From NCBI GenBank assembly GCA_016219185.1, contig JACRBZ010000093.1, forward strand, positions 1 to 57,769: a DNA stretch of 57,769 nt, given 5' to 3'. The notes beneath the pieces are model-generated. The model worked only from the letters and a program-made list of their open reading frames with translations, was not told the origin of the DNA and searched no databases. The position numbers were made by a program, and so were the translations under genes. Origin of the DNA: Deltaproteobacteria bacterium. GTDB lineage: Bacteria; Desulfobacterota; Desulfobacteria; Desulfobacterales; Desulfatirhabdiaceae. Numbering within the stretch: the stretch's first letter is position 1; every line of letters starts with the position of its first letter. Shown here piece by piece: positions 43,872 through 53,245 of the stretch.

Positions 43872-45287
43872 CTATAGCTCAACGGTGATGTTATAGAGTT
43901 GATCTGCCCGTTGAAGAAGAATCACGACAGAGGTTTTCTGGCGATATTTGACAATGGCCTTGTTAAAATCTTCCACGGAGCCGATCTCGACATCACCCAT
44001 CTGGTGAATGATATCGCCGGGTTTAACACCGATTCGGGCAAGATGAGAAGATGGGAAAATCTCGGAGATGACAACCCCGCCGAAGGAAGCCGACTGACGG
44101 GCCGGCTGCTTTTTGACGGCAGGTTTTTCAACCCTGATTCCCAGAAGTTTCAGGGCAAGGGCCGGTGCTCTTTCTTCGGGAAATATCGCTGATGTTATGG
44201 ACAGGGTAAGGGATTTCCCATTTCTCCATAAACGGATGGATGTGGTATCTCCTGCCGGAATGTCATTAATAGCCGTTTGATAATCCGCTGCAGATGCCAG
44301 AGTCCGGGTTCCGATGGAAAGCAGAATATCTCCTGCCTGAATTCCGGCAATCGCGGCCGGGCTGGAAGGTTCGACTTCTTTGACCACAACGCCCCTGGCA
44401 TTCGGTCCATCCGGTTCGGAAAGTTTCAGATACTGAGACAAGGTGGCATCCATGTCCTGGACCTTCAGCCCCAGCCAGGCCTGGATCACCTCGCCATGCA
44501 GGATTAAATCCGTAATGATTCTTCTGGCCTTGCTGATCGGAATGGCAAAACCAATCCCTTGTGCCTTGGCATAAATGGCGGTATTGATGCCGACCAGTTC
44601 GCCGTTGATGTTTAGCAGCGGGCCGCCGCTGTTTCCCGGATTGATGGAGGCATCAATCTGAATGAAATCATGAAAGACCCGGTCTTCGGTGCGAAAGCTT
44701 CGGTTCAGTGCGCTGATTACACCGGTGGTAACGGTATTGGAGAACCCGAAGGGATTGCCGATGGCAATAACGGTTTCGCCGATCATCAGATCATCGCTGT
44801 TTCCCATTTCAATGGCTGGAATGGACTCCTGGGTGGTGATCCGCAGAACAGCCAGATCTGAATCCGGATCTGCTCCGACGATTTGGGCCTGATATTCCCG
44901 CTCATCTTTAAAAATGACCTTGACCGTGCCGGCGTTAGCAATCACATGGGCATTGGTCAGAACATACCCCCGCTTGCCGTCGATAATGACGCCGGAGCCA
45001 AGACTGGTTCTTTTGTAATTGGGTTCGAATCCGCGATCAAAAAAATCCCGGAAAAAATTGTCGATGAGCGGGTTGTTCCCATAATGCGAAAAAGGGTTGG
45101 ATCGCTGCCGAACCTGCTGTTCCGAGCTGATATTGACCACGGCTGGGCTGACTTTGCGCACAGCCTTTACCACAGGGGTTTCACGGGAAAAATCATCCGC
45201 AGCTCCCAGCGATGACGAGAAAAACACCACAACCAGGATAACGATGCCGGACAAATATTTCAGGGTTGTCATTTGCATGGGAATCAT
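43872..45287 (-). CDS. DegP/HtrA-like periplasmic serine protease with two PDZ domains
   Basis: 471-residue exported trypsin-fold protease/chaperone. A signal peptide ends near SLGAAD (about residue 30). Catalytic triad: His in LTNAHV, Asp in PDSDLAVL, Ser in INPGNSGGPL. PDZ1 about 270-370 and PDZ2 about 380-465 follow. Length and layout match DegP/DegQ. ATG 45287 is used; ATGs at 45278 and 45272 are close alternatives. It ends in its own terminator and is divergent from the radical SAM gene. Confidence 0.95.
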   Translation of the reverse strand: MIPMQMTTLKYLSGIVILVVVFFSSSLGAADDFSRETPVVKAVRKVSPAVVNISSEQQVRQRSNPFSHYGNNPLIDNFFRDFFDRGFEPNYKRTSLGSGVIIDGKRGYVLTNAHVIANAGTVKVIFKDEREYQAQIVGADPDSDLAVLRITTQESIPAIEMGNSDDLMIGETVIAIGNPFGFSNTVTTGVISALNRSFRTEDRVFHDFIQIDASINPGNSGGPLLNINGELVGINTAIYAKAQGIGFAIPISKARRIITDLILHGEVIQAWLGLKVQDMDATLSQYLKLSEPDGPNARGVVVKEVEPSSPAAIAGIQAGDILLSIGTRTLASAADYQTAINDIPAGDTTSIRLWRNGKSLTLSITSAIFPEERAPALALKLLGIRVEKPAVKKQPARQSASFGGVVISEIFPSSHLARIGVKPGDIIHQMGDVEIGSVEDFNKAIVKYRQKTSVVILLQRADQLYNITVEL

Positions 45288-45345
45288 TTATCTTTCACAT
45301 TTAAATTATTAAACAATCTTCAAGGTTAACGGAAATCATATTATC

Positions 45346-47874
45346 ATGACTTATCAGTGTATTCAAGACATCTTGCCGCTGGTTGACATGCCGAGTCAGT
45401 ATATCGGCTCGGAAGTCAACGCCATCAAAAAAGACCCGAAAACAGTTGAACTTTTTATTGCCCTGGCTTTTCCGGATTTATATGCCATCGGAACCTCGCA
45501 TTTCGGGCTTCAAATTCTATATCAATTGCTGAACCGCGAGAAAACCATTGCAGCGGAAAGGGTGTATGCGCCGGACACGGATATGGAATCCCGGCTGCGA
45601 AGTGCCCGTCTGCCCCTGGCAACGCTGGAATCCGCAAGGCCGCTGACGCAGTTTGACATCATCGGGTTCAGCCTGCTCTACGAACTGAATTATACCAACG
45701 TCCTGACCATTCTGGATCTGGCCGGCATTCCATTCTTTGCCAGGGACAGGGATCTGTCATTTCCGCTGGTTATTGCCGGGGGGCCGTGCACCTGCAATCC
45801 CGAGCCCGTGGCTGATTTCTTTGATGCCATGGTCATCGGAGATGGCGAAAACGTCATTCTTGAAATGGCCGACTGCTGGAGAGCATGGAAGCATGGCGGC
45901 GGAAGCGATAAAACCCTGCTTCTGGAATCCTGGCGACATATCGAAGGGGTGTATGTGCCGTCTTTTTTTGAGCCGGCATACACTGCTGAAGGATTTCAGA
46001 CCCTCGTTCCCCGATACCCGGATTATCTGAAGGTGCTTCGGGCAATTATCCCCAGCCTGAACGATGCGCCATTTCCGGAGAAGCCGGTTGTGCCTTATGG
46101 CCGGCCGGTTCACGATCGGCTCCGGCTTGAAGTCTCGAGAGGCTGCACACGGGGATGCCGATTCTGTCAGGCAGGCATGATCTACAGGCCGGTCCGGGAG
46201 CGTTCGGTCCATACCCTGATGCAGCAGGCGGAAAATGCGCTTGCCGCAACCGGTTATGACGAACTGTCGCTGCTGTCGCTCAGCACCAGCGATTATGGCT
46301 GCATGCCGGAGCTGATGGCCCGCCTGATTGCCAGGTGCGCGCCGGAACACATTGCCGTATCGCTGCCCTCGTTTCGTGCCGGAACCCTGACGCCGGAGCT
46401 GATGACCCAGATCAAACAGATCCGGAAAACCGGTTTTACCATTGCACCCGAAGCCGGGAGTCAGCGGCTTCGGAATGTGATCAATAAAAACATCACCCGG
46501 GAGGATATCGTCTCAACGGTTCACGATGCCTTTTCCCTGGGATGGCAGGTCATCAAGCTGTATTTCATGATCGGGCTTCCCACGGAAACCGATGAAGATC
46601 TGAGCGCCATGGTGGATCTGGTTCTGGATCTTCGAAAGCTGAAGCTTCAAAAAACCAAGGGAATGAAAGGTCATAAAAATCAGATCAATGTCAGCGTGAA
46701 CACCTTTATCCCCAAGCCCCACACCCCATTTCAGTGGGCTCCGCAGCTTACTGTTGAAGAATCCCAAAAAAAAATTCACTGGCTGAAAGAAAAACTGCAC
46801 TATTCGGATGTCCAGTTCAAGTGGCAACACCCGCGAGTCGGCCTTCTGGAGGGGTTGTGGGCAAGGGGAGACCGCAGGCTGGCCAGGCTTCTGGTTATTG
46901 CATGGCAAAATGGCTGCCGCATGGATGGGTGGAGCGATCATTTTGACGCTTCAAAATGGGAAAAATCGCTTGAAGAATCGGGTATTGATATTGCTTTTTA
47001 CACGACCCGGGTCCGGGACCTTGCAGAGCCGCTTCCCTGGGATCATATTCACGTGCGGGTTACCAAAGCCTTTTTGATTTCCGAATGGGAAAAAGCCCTG
47101 CTGCAGGAATCCACCCCGGATTGCCGGTCGGGAGATTGCCAGTCCTGCGGGGTTTGTGATTTCCAGGCCATTGAACCCAGAGTTTTTGCTGCATCCGAAA
47201 GTCAGGGTTCGGAAACACGAGTCGATTCAGCCATTCCCACGTTCACCGATGCGATACGTTATCGCATTTCATATGCCAAAACCGGTCCTGCTCGGGTTTT
47301 CGGGCATCTCGAGCTGGCCAACATCATGTTCCGGGCCTTTCGCAGGGCGAAAATTCCGGTGGCGTTTTCCTCAGGATTCCATCCCAAACCCAAAATATCC
47401 TTCGACGACCCCCTTCCGGTAGGTATGGAAAGCCTCCATGAAACCTGTGTTGTGTCCGCAAGGCCCGTATTTTCTGCCCGCCAGATGATGGACAGACTCA
47501 ATCAGGCTCTTCCTGAAGGCTTGGCCGTTACCCGATGGGAAATCGCCCCTTCAAAAAAAGAGGCGGTTGCCTGCGAAAGCATCCGCTACAGGGTTCAATT
47601 GAAAACAGGGGGTTTTGAAAGAAGCCGGATTGAAACATTTCTGGAAAGTGAAGCGGTTATAAAGAATCGCATCAATCGAAAAGGGATAATGACGCTGGTG
47701 AATTACAAGGAGCATGTCGAACATCTGGAGCTTGACGAAGACGATCACCTGGTTCTGACGATTCGCTCCGGGAAGCAGCAGACCGTGAGACCGGCGGAGA
47801 TTCTGACTGCTGTTTTTGATCTTTCGGAAGATGCCATCAAAACAGCCCGCATCGTCAAGCTGGCGCCGGACTGA
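45346..47874 (+). CDS. Radical SAM protein with B12-like N-domain and DUF2344
   Basis: 842-residue fusion of TIGR03960 (radical SAM, with cobalamin-type N-terminal fold) and TIGR03936 (DUF2344). SAM cluster RGCTRGCRFCQAG near 264-276, GGPCTCNPEPVADFFDA and GDGE in the N-domain, APEAGSQRLR, and a C-terminal part starting near YRISYAKTGPARVFGHLEL. Family members accompany genes for ribosome or tRNA maturation and RNase G in many bacteria; the reaction is not established here. Weak ribosome site. Confidence 0.93.
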   Translation: MTYQCIQDILPLVDMPSQYIGSEVNAIKKDPKTVELFIALAFPDLYAIGTSHFGLQILYQLLNREKTIAAERVYAPDTDMESRLRSARLPLATLESARPLTQFDIIGFSLLYELNYTNVLTILDLAGIPFFARDRDLSFPLVIAGGPCTCNPEPVADFFDAMVIGDGENVILEMADCWRAWKHGGGSDKTLLLESWRHIEGVYVPSFFEPAYTAEGFQTLVPRYPDYLKVLRAIIPSLNDAPFPEKPVVPYGRPVHDRLRLEVSRGCTRGCRFCQAGMIYRPVRERSVHTLMQQAENALAATGYDELSLLSLSTSDYGCMPELMARLIARCAPEHIAVSLPSFRAGTLTPELMTQIKQIRKTGFTIAPEAGSQRLRNVINKNITREDIVSTVHDAFSLGWQVIKLYFMIGLPTETDEDLSAMVDLVLDLRKLKLQKTKGMKGHKNQINVSVNTFIPKPHTPFQWAPQLTVEESQKKIHWLKEKLHYSDVQFKWQHPRVGLLEGLWARGDRRLARLLVIAWQNGCRMDGWSDHFDASKWEKSLEESGIDIAFYTTRVRDLAEPLPWDHIHVRVTKAFLISEWEKALLQESTPDCRSGDCQSCGVCDFQAIEPRVFAASESQGSETRVDSAIPTFTDAIRYRISYAKTGPARVFGHLELANIMFRAFRRAKIPVAFSSGFHPKPKISFDDPLPVGMESLHETCVVSARPVFSARQMMDRLNQALPEGLAVTRWEIAPSKKEAVACESIRYRVQLKTGGFERSRIETFLESEAVIKNRINRKGIMTLVNYKEHVEHLELDEDDHLVLTIRSGKQQTVRPAEILTAVFDLSEDAIKTARIVKLAPD

Positions 47875-47939
47875 TAGGCAAATATAGATTGAACATGATA
47901 ATTGGGAGCTTGAGCTGAGGTTTTCTTCCTTCAGCCTGC

Positions 47940-48431
47940 TTAGTCCAGGTGAATAAGCTCCGGGCGAAGATCCGTGCCAGTGATATAAAGCCTCAGGAGC
48001 GAAGGCGGCGAGTTGCGGCGGGGATGGGTCGCGCTGCCGGGGTTCAGAAGCCTGATCCCTTTTCGCAGCTCATCGGAAGGTTGATGGGTATGGCCGTGAA
48101 TGACCGCATGCATTCCCGCCGCTGAAGGATCCAGATCCAGCCTGTTGATATCGTGCAGTACATACAGAAGGCACTGGCCGATTTCAATGATTTCGGTTTC
48201 GCAAAGATCCGATGCCCAGTTGCCCTTGTCCATGTTCCCCCGGACCGCAATAACCGGGGCGATTCTGCTTAATTCGTTCAGAACTGCCGGAGTATCAATG
48301 TCGCCTGCATGGATGATCAGATCAACGCCCATTAATATCTTTAAAGCCTCTGGGACCAGTACGCCATGCGTATCTGAAATTACACCCGCTGTCTGGCTGT
48401 CCGTATTGTTTTTACCCGGAATCCGTTTCAT
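47940..48431 (-). CDS. YfcE/MJ0936-type metallophosphoesterase
   Basis: 163-residue calcineurin-fold phosphodiesterase. All metal motifs are visible: SDTHG, HAGDID, RGNMD, HD in LHDINR, and HGHTH. The family hydrolyses phosphodiesters in vitro; natural substrate unknown. It is the last gene of a minus-strand group. Confidence 0.94.
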   Translation of the reverse strand: MKRIPGKNNTDSQTAGVISDTHGVLVPEALKILMGVDLIIHAGDIDTPAVLNELSRIAPVIAVRGNMDKGNWASDLCETEIIEIGQCLLYVLHDINRLDLDPSAAGMHAVIHGHTHQPSDELRKGIRLLNPGSATHPRRNSPPSLLRLYITGTDLRPELIHLD

Positions 48432-48471
48432 TGGCCATTATTCTCCATTCCCAAATCCACTGAGTTCTTTT

Positions 48472-49284
48472 CTACAGCGTCATTTCGTTCATGAGCAGTT
48501 TCATGTCCTCCCAGACCTCCCGCTTTTTGTCGGGGTTTCGAAGAAGATACGAGGGGTGGAATGTAGGCAGAAGCCGGATGCCGTTGTAATCATAAAACTG
48601 GCTCCTTAGTTTGGATATGGGTCGCGTTGTCTTTAAAAGGGTCTGGGCGGCAAAAGTTCCCAGCGCACAAATGAACTCCGGCCGGATCGATGCTATCTGG
48701 CGGTTTAGAAATGGGGAGCAGGCAAGGATTTCGTCGGGTTCAGGATTGCGGTTTCCGGGCGGACGGCATTTGATGACGTTGCAGATATAGACCTGTTCCC
48801 GTGTCAGGTTGATGGCCTGAATGATTCGGGATAAAAGCTGTCCGGCTTTTCCCACAAAGGGCATCCCCTGCTGGTCTTCGTCAAACCCCGGGGCCTCTCC
48901 CACAAACATGAGTCTTGCCGAGGGGCAGCCTTCACCAAAAACAATGTGGGTTCGATGCTGAGCCAGTTTACACCGCTGGCAGTCACCAATATCGGTTTGA
49001 ATGGATTCAAGGGGGTCTGCGAGCGCTGAAACGGACAAATCGCCCGAACCGGTAACGGTTTCGCATGGGACAGAAACCGTTACCGGTTCGGGTGGTTCAG
49101 GAAGCGTTGCAGGCGGCAGGCGGCAGATATGCCGCCTGTCTTCTGTAGATATTCGTTTCCAGGAGTTTAATACCGACAGGCTGTGTTCTGAACAGTCAAA
49201 TCCGCGACTTCCTTTTTCAGCCAAATCCCGAAGTGCGTGAAGGGTATCATCAAGAATGGAAGACAGAAATTCTCTTTGCGTCAT
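48472..49284 (-). CDS. Uracil-DNA glycosylase, family 4 (Fe-S)
   Basis: 270-residue glycosylase that removes uracil from DNA. FeS cysteines CQRC near 102-105, then KCRPPGNRNPEPDEILAC; active-site VGEAPGFDEDQQGMPFVGKAG and HPSYLL near the end. Residues about 60-90, between an N-terminal helical part and the enzyme domain, form a linker encoded by a perfect 20-bp inverted repeat (49043-49092). Confidence 0.93.
   Translation of the reverse strand: MTQREFLSSILDDTLHALRDLAEKGSRGFDCSEHSLSVLNSWKRISTEDRRHICRLPPATLPEPPEPVTVSVPCETVTGSGDLSVSALADPLESIQTDIGDCQRCKLAQHRTHIVFGEGCPSARLMFVGEAPGFDEDQQGMPFVGKAGQLLSRIIQAINLTREQVYICNVIKCRPPGNRNPEPDEILACSPFLNRQIASIRPEFICALGTFAAQTLLKTTRPISKLRSQFYDYNGIRLLPTFHPSYLLRNPDKKREVWEDMKLLMNEMTL
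49043..49092. repeat. Perfect 20-bp inverted repeat inside uracil-DNA glycosylase gene
   Basis: Left arm 49043-49062 (begins CCCGAACCGG) and right arm 49073-49092 are exact reverse complements, 10-bp loop between. The frame stays open through it and encodes the Pro/Val/Thr-rich linker PEPVTVSVPCETVTGSGD. Confidence 0.85.
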
Positions 49285-49328
49285 GGTTCTCTACCCGGCG
49301 ATATGTCGGCTGTTTGGAAGTCCTTGCA

Positions 49329-50537
49329 TTATGTCTTTTGATTCAGGCATTCGGCTACCCGGTCCAGAATAATGCCGGCTACCATGTCTTTTGGCATCAG
49401 CGAGAGGGATTCACTGGCTCCATTGCTGTAAAACAGGGTGACCTTATTGGTTTCCGAGCCAAACCCAGCGCCTTTTTCGCCGATAAGATTTCCGACAATA
49501 ATATCCAGGCGTTTTTCCAAAAGTTTTTGTTTTGCATAGGCTTGAAGCGACTGCGTTTCTGCTGCAAAACCCACAAGGACCTGATCGTTTTTCCGCTTTC
49601 CCAGCTCTTTTAAAATATCCTGGGTTTTTTCAAGCGTCAAGGTGAGTTCGTCCGATCCTTTTTTGATTTTATGGTCCGAGCGGACCTTGGGCCGGTAGTC
49701 GGATACGGCAGCCGTCTTGATGACGACATCTGTCTGGTCAAAGATCGCAAAAACCGCATTTGCCATTTCCTGGGCCGAAACCACCCGAATAACATGGACA
49801 TTACAAGGATCGGGCAGTTCCGATGGTCCGGAGACCAGGGTAACCGTTGCACCGCGCTGTGCGGCCGCCTTTGCAATGGCAAATCCCATTTTCCCGGACG
49901 ATGGATTGCTGATGAAGCGAACCGGATCAATATGCTCTCTTGTCGGGCCGGCGGTAACCAGGATGTGTTTGCCGCAAAGGTCCTTTTCTGTCAGCGAAGT
50001 GATCAGCGCATCGAGAATTTCAACGGGTTCCGGAAGTCTTCCGGGCCCTGTCGTTCCGCAGGCCATCAGGCCGGATCCGGGTTCGACAATTTGATATCCT
50101 CTGTTTTTGAGCATGTTGAGGTTGTGCTGAACGGCATCATTCTGATACATCTGGGAATTCATAGAAGGACAGATGAGCCGTGTGGCTGTTACGGCCAACA
50201 TGAAGGTGCTTAAAGCGTCGTCTGCAATGCCGCAGGCCAGTTTTCCGATGATATTGGCGGTTGCCGGCGCAATAACGACGGCATCGGCTGTTTGCGCCCA
50301 TTCGATATGTTTGATGGAAGTATTCCCGCCTTTTTCAAACAGGCTCTGGCATACTGGCTGGCCGGAGAGGGCTTCAAACGTCATGGGCCCGACAAAATGC
50401 CCGGCATTCTCTGTCAGAATCACCCGAACGGAAGCCCCGCATTTGGTGATGAGTCTGAGCAGATCAACGCTTTTATAGGCCGCAATTCCGCCGCACACTC
50501 CCAGAACGACTGACTTGTCTGTTAACGATGACAACAT
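49329..50537 (-). CDS. coaBC: Bifunctional CoaBC (phosphopantothenoylcysteine synthase/decarboxylase)
   Basis: 402-residue CoA-pathway enzyme. N-terminal flavin decarboxylase (CoaC): GGIAAYKSVDLL, TENAGHFV, and PSMNSQMY. C-terminal synthase (CoaB): TAGPTREHIDPVRFISNPSSGKMG, NLIG and nucleotide loops such as AAVSDYRP. AAGGACA precedes ATG 50537. Length is normal. Confidence 0.95.
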   Translation of the reverse strand: MLSSLTDKSVVLGVCGGIAAYKSVDLLRLITKCGASVRVILTENAGHFVGPMTFEALSGQPVCQSLFEKGGNTSIKHIEWAQTADAVVIAPATANIIGKLACGIADDALSTFMLAVTATRLICPSMNSQMYQNDAVQHNLNMLKNRGYQIVEPGSGLMACGTTGPGRLPEPVEILDALITSLTEKDLCGKHILVTAGPTREHIDPVRFISNPSSGKMGFAIAKAAAQRGATVTLVSGPSELPDPCNVHVIRVVSAQEMANAVFAIFDQTDVVIKTAAVSDYRPKVRSDHKIKKGSDELTLTLEKTQDILKELGKRKNDQVLVGFAAETQSLQAYAKQKLLEKRLDIIVGNLIGEKGAGFGSETNKVTLFYSNGASESLSLMPKDMVAGIILDRVAECLNQKT

Positions 50538-50553
50538 GGCGATTGTCCTTGCG

Positions 50554-51027
50554 CTATTTCATCAATCCTGTATCGGCATCCGCCACTGTGGGCGCAACCC
50601 ATATTTCCGCGTAGGTATAATAACTTCCTTCGGTAATATTGATTGCGGACCAGCGGGTTTCCTTTCGAAAAAGCATGAGGGTTTTGGGAGATTTGAAATA
50701 GCTGATCAGTTTCCAGTTGTCCTTGGCCATGTTGTTTTGAAAAAAGGCAATGAGCGAATCGGTTTCCACACGGCCTTTGACGGTCATAACCCCTACGGTC
50801 AGCCCGGAGGTGATATAAACAAAAGAGGAATCGGCATCGGGTTCCATTTCGCTGGGAACCAGAACATCTCCAAAGTCGCGATAAACTGGGGCTGATCCCT
50901 GATCTTTTTGAACCGCTGACTGGGATGTTTCGCTCTTTGAAGTATCGGAATCGGCAGCGGCGTTACCCATCAAAAAAAGCATGATGGCCCCAAACAAGAA
51001 GAAAATCATGAACCGTTGTTTTGTCAT
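50554..51027 (-). CDS. Conserved exported protein, unknown function
   Basis: 157-residue protein with a signal peptide (residues about 8-25). The mature part has VYRDFGDVLVPSEMEPD and a late hydrophobic-strand run (VGVMTVKGRVETDSLI, WKLISYFKSP). I do not recognise a family. It is the first gene of the coaBC group; the divergent hmc promoter palindrome lies upstream. Confidence 0.65.
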   Translation of the reverse strand: MTKQRFMIFFLFGAIMLFLMGNAAADSDTSKSETSQSAVQKDQGSAPVYRDFGDVLVPSEMEPDADSSFVYITSGLTVGVMTVKGRVETDSLIAFFQNNMAKDNWKLISYFKSPKTLMLFRKETRWSAINITEGSYYTYAEIWVAPTVADADTGLMK

Positions 51028-51237
51028 GTGAGAACAGCCTCCTATGCTGGTGATAATTTAAAATGGCGCTTCAAAAAGAAGCATAGCTGAATGTCTGGTA
51101 AAAAATACAGCATGATTCCATTTACAATTGTCTGATGATAAAAGTCAATTCCAAATTCCCAATAAAAATAACGGCATTTAAGAAGCCGGACAGGAACGGT
51201 AATTATATTATATAAAACTTGACATTGTTGGAAAAAA
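51028..51237. other. Intergenic region, upstream of unknown exported protein
   Basis: About 210 bp without a gene. It probably carries the minus-strand promoter of the exported-protein gene; TATAAT-like ATATAATATAAT lies near 51205-51216, but no clear -35 pairs with it. Confidence 0.4.
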
Positions 51238-51259
51238 ACTTTTGACATGTCAAAAGTTC
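51238..51259. promoter_or_regulatory. 22-bp perfect palindrome over the hmc promoter
   Basis: AACTTTTGACA joined to its exact reverse complement TGTCAAAAGTT (51238-51259). It covers the -35 hexamer TTGACA of the promoter at 51243-51271 and also presents TTGACA on the other strand, facing the divergent gene. Strong operator candidate; regulator unknown. Confidence 0.75.
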
Positions 51260-51271
51260 TCGTTTAACATT
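51243..51271 (+). promoter_or_regulatory. Sigma70-type promoter of hmc operon
   Basis: TTGACA (51243-51248), 17-bp spacer, TAACAT (51266-51271). This leaves a leader of about 270 nt before hmcA, in which no other gene is evident. Confidence 0.65.
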
Positions 51272-51542
51272 AAAGCCTTAACCGCTGAACCCAGTATGCA
51301 ACATCGTCAACACAAGACCAAAAGACTCCCCCGTTCCAAAATGGGAGCCAGATGGATTTCACCAACCATGTGCACCCCATATGAAATCCACTTTATTTAT
51401 TGGTCAAAGACAACGCTTCTGGAAAACGCCGCAAGTCAGCGGATATGGTCCTGCACAGGAAATTATAAGCTTTCGATGTTAGGTTTTTCATTCATTGAAT
51501 TAATTGATTATTGCGCATTGATATTTCACAAGGAATCATATC

Positions 51543-53117
51543 ATGGGGAAAGTGAGATCTTTACTGATTAAGTCCATTATACCGGCTGCAATTGTCATTG
51601 TATCCATCTGGGGAATCGGCGCTTATGGCAATGAGAGTCAGCCGCTGGAAGGGGATCAAAAACATGCGGATGTGATCATGATAGATACGCTGAAGGCTTT
51701 TGGAAAGCTGGAGCGTCCGGGCGTTGAATTTCTCCATGACAATCATACCAAGGCGTTGGAAAAAAATAAAAAAGACTGTACGGCCTGTCATTTAACCGAA
51801 AAAGATCGTCTTTCTTTAAAATTTCTGCGACTCAAGGACGATTCCAAAAAACAGGTCATGGAATTGTACCATTCCCGCTGTATCGAATGCCATAATCAGA
51901 TGGTATCCGCGGGTGAAAAAGCCGGTCCGGTCGCCTGCGGGGACTGTCATAAAGAAAAATCCGATGTTGTTTCCATTCGCCAGCCCATGGGCTTTGACAA
52001 ATCCCTTCACTTCCGCCACACCAAAGCGCATGAGAATAAATGTGAGTTTTGCCACCACGAATATGACGAAAAAACCAAAAAGCTGTTTTATGCCAAGGAA
52101 AAAGAAGGCTCCTGCCGTTACTGTCACAAGGAGGTCACAGAGGAAAACCGGATTTCCGATCGGTTGGCCTCACACATCGGATGCATAGACTGTCACCGAA
52201 AAACCATTGCCACCGGGAAAAAAGCAGGTCCGGTTCAATGCAGCGGATGCCATGATCCGGAACAGCAGGCCATGATCGAAAAGGTAAAAGACGTCCCTCG
52301 CATCAAACGCAACCAGCCGGATGCGGTTCTGATCAAAACCAGCAAAGAGCAGATACAGCCCGAAACCCATATGAATTTTACGCCCTTTGATCACAAAGCT
52401 CACGAAGGCTATCTGGATACCTGCCGTGTTTGTCACCATGAAGATTTGAACGCTTGCAGCAAATGCCATACCCTGGCTGGCACAAAAGAAGGCAAGGGAG
52501 TGACGCTGGACCGTGCCATGCATCAGGCGATTGCCTTCGAAAGCTGCAAGGGATGCCATAATCTCAAGAAAGCGGACGTCAAATGTGCCGGCTGCCACAA
52601 ATTCATCGATAAAACGAAACAAGACGAACAGGCCTGCCTGAAATGTCACATGAAGCCCATTCAGCAGACCACTGAGCCGGTTCCCGTAAGCGAAGAGCCG
52701 CTTATGGCCAGAGCGTTACTGGATTCCCGAATTCCTGTGACCGCACCTTTTTCGGAGCAGATGCTGAAGGATATTCCGGAAAAAGTGGTGATCAAGGCCC
52801 TGGTCCAGCAGTACGAACCTGCGGAGTTTCCGCATCGAAAAATTGCGCAGGCGCTTTTGAAAAATATTGGTGACAACAAACTGGCAGGCAATTTTCATCC
52901 GGACCAGATGACCATCTGCCAGGGATGCCATCACAACAGTCCGGTCTCGATAAAGCCTCCGAAATGTCAGAGCTGTCACAACAAGCCCTTTAACGAGACA
53001 AATCTTCTGGCGCCTGGATTGCTGGGTGCCTACCACCAGCAGTGCATGGGCTGCCATAAGGCGATGGGCATGGAAAAACCCATGGGATGCACGGAATGTC
53101 ACAAGGAAAAAAAATAA
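51543..53117 (+). CDS. hmcA: 16-haem cytochrome c, HmcA-like
   Basis: 524-residue exported multihaem cytochrome. I count 16 CxxCH haem motifs between residues about 79 and 520, the number found in HmcA of Desulfovibrio; length (545 there) is also close. A signal peptide or anchor covers about residues 8-28. Many distal His residues (HTK, HH) fit bis-His c3-type haems. AAGGAATC precedes ATG 51543. It begins the six-gene complex and probably links periplasmic redox partners to the membrane. Confidence 0.94.
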   Translation: MGKVRSLLIKSIIPAAIVIVSIWGIGAYGNESQPLEGDQKHADVIMIDTLKAFGKLERPGVEFLHDNHTKALEKNKKDCTACHLTEKDRLSLKFLRLKDDSKKQVMELYHSRCIECHNQMVSAGEKAGPVACGDCHKEKSDVVSIRQPMGFDKSLHFRHTKAHENKCEFCHHEYDEKTKKLFYAKEKEGSCRYCHKEVTEENRISDRLASHIGCIDCHRKTIATGKKAGPVQCSGCHDPEQQAMIEKVKDVPRIKRNQPDAVLIKTSKEQIQPETHMNFTPFDHKAHEGYLDTCRVCHHEDLNACSKCHTLAGTKEGKGVTLDRAMHQAIAFESCKGCHNLKKADVKCAGCHKFIDKTKQDEQACLKCHMKPIQQTTEPVPVSEEPLMARALLDSRIPVTAPFSEQMLKDIPEKVVIKALVQQYEPAEFPHRKIAQALLKNIGDNKLAGNFHPDQMTICQGCHHNSPVSIKPPKCQSCHNKPFNETNLLAPGLLGAYHQQCMGCHKAMGMEKPMGCTECHKEKK

Positions 53118-53245
53118 CTGCCCCGGTAGATAGACGGCAGGCAGAAGAATATTACGGATAAATATCGGAGACAGAAAAAGCACAAGTTCGGAAAGGCGGT
53201 TTTTTCGAACTTCCGATCTTGATTTGCATCAACAGAGGTAGCGAC

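Noticed and set aside
45757..46350. 197-codon frame opposite the radical SAM gene
   Set aside because: Mirror of the CTRGCRFC-containing coding frame; no conserved motif.
51242..51571. 109-codon frame in the hmc leader
   Set aside because: It begins inside the promoter palindrome and overlaps hmcA; no ribosome site or recognisable protein.
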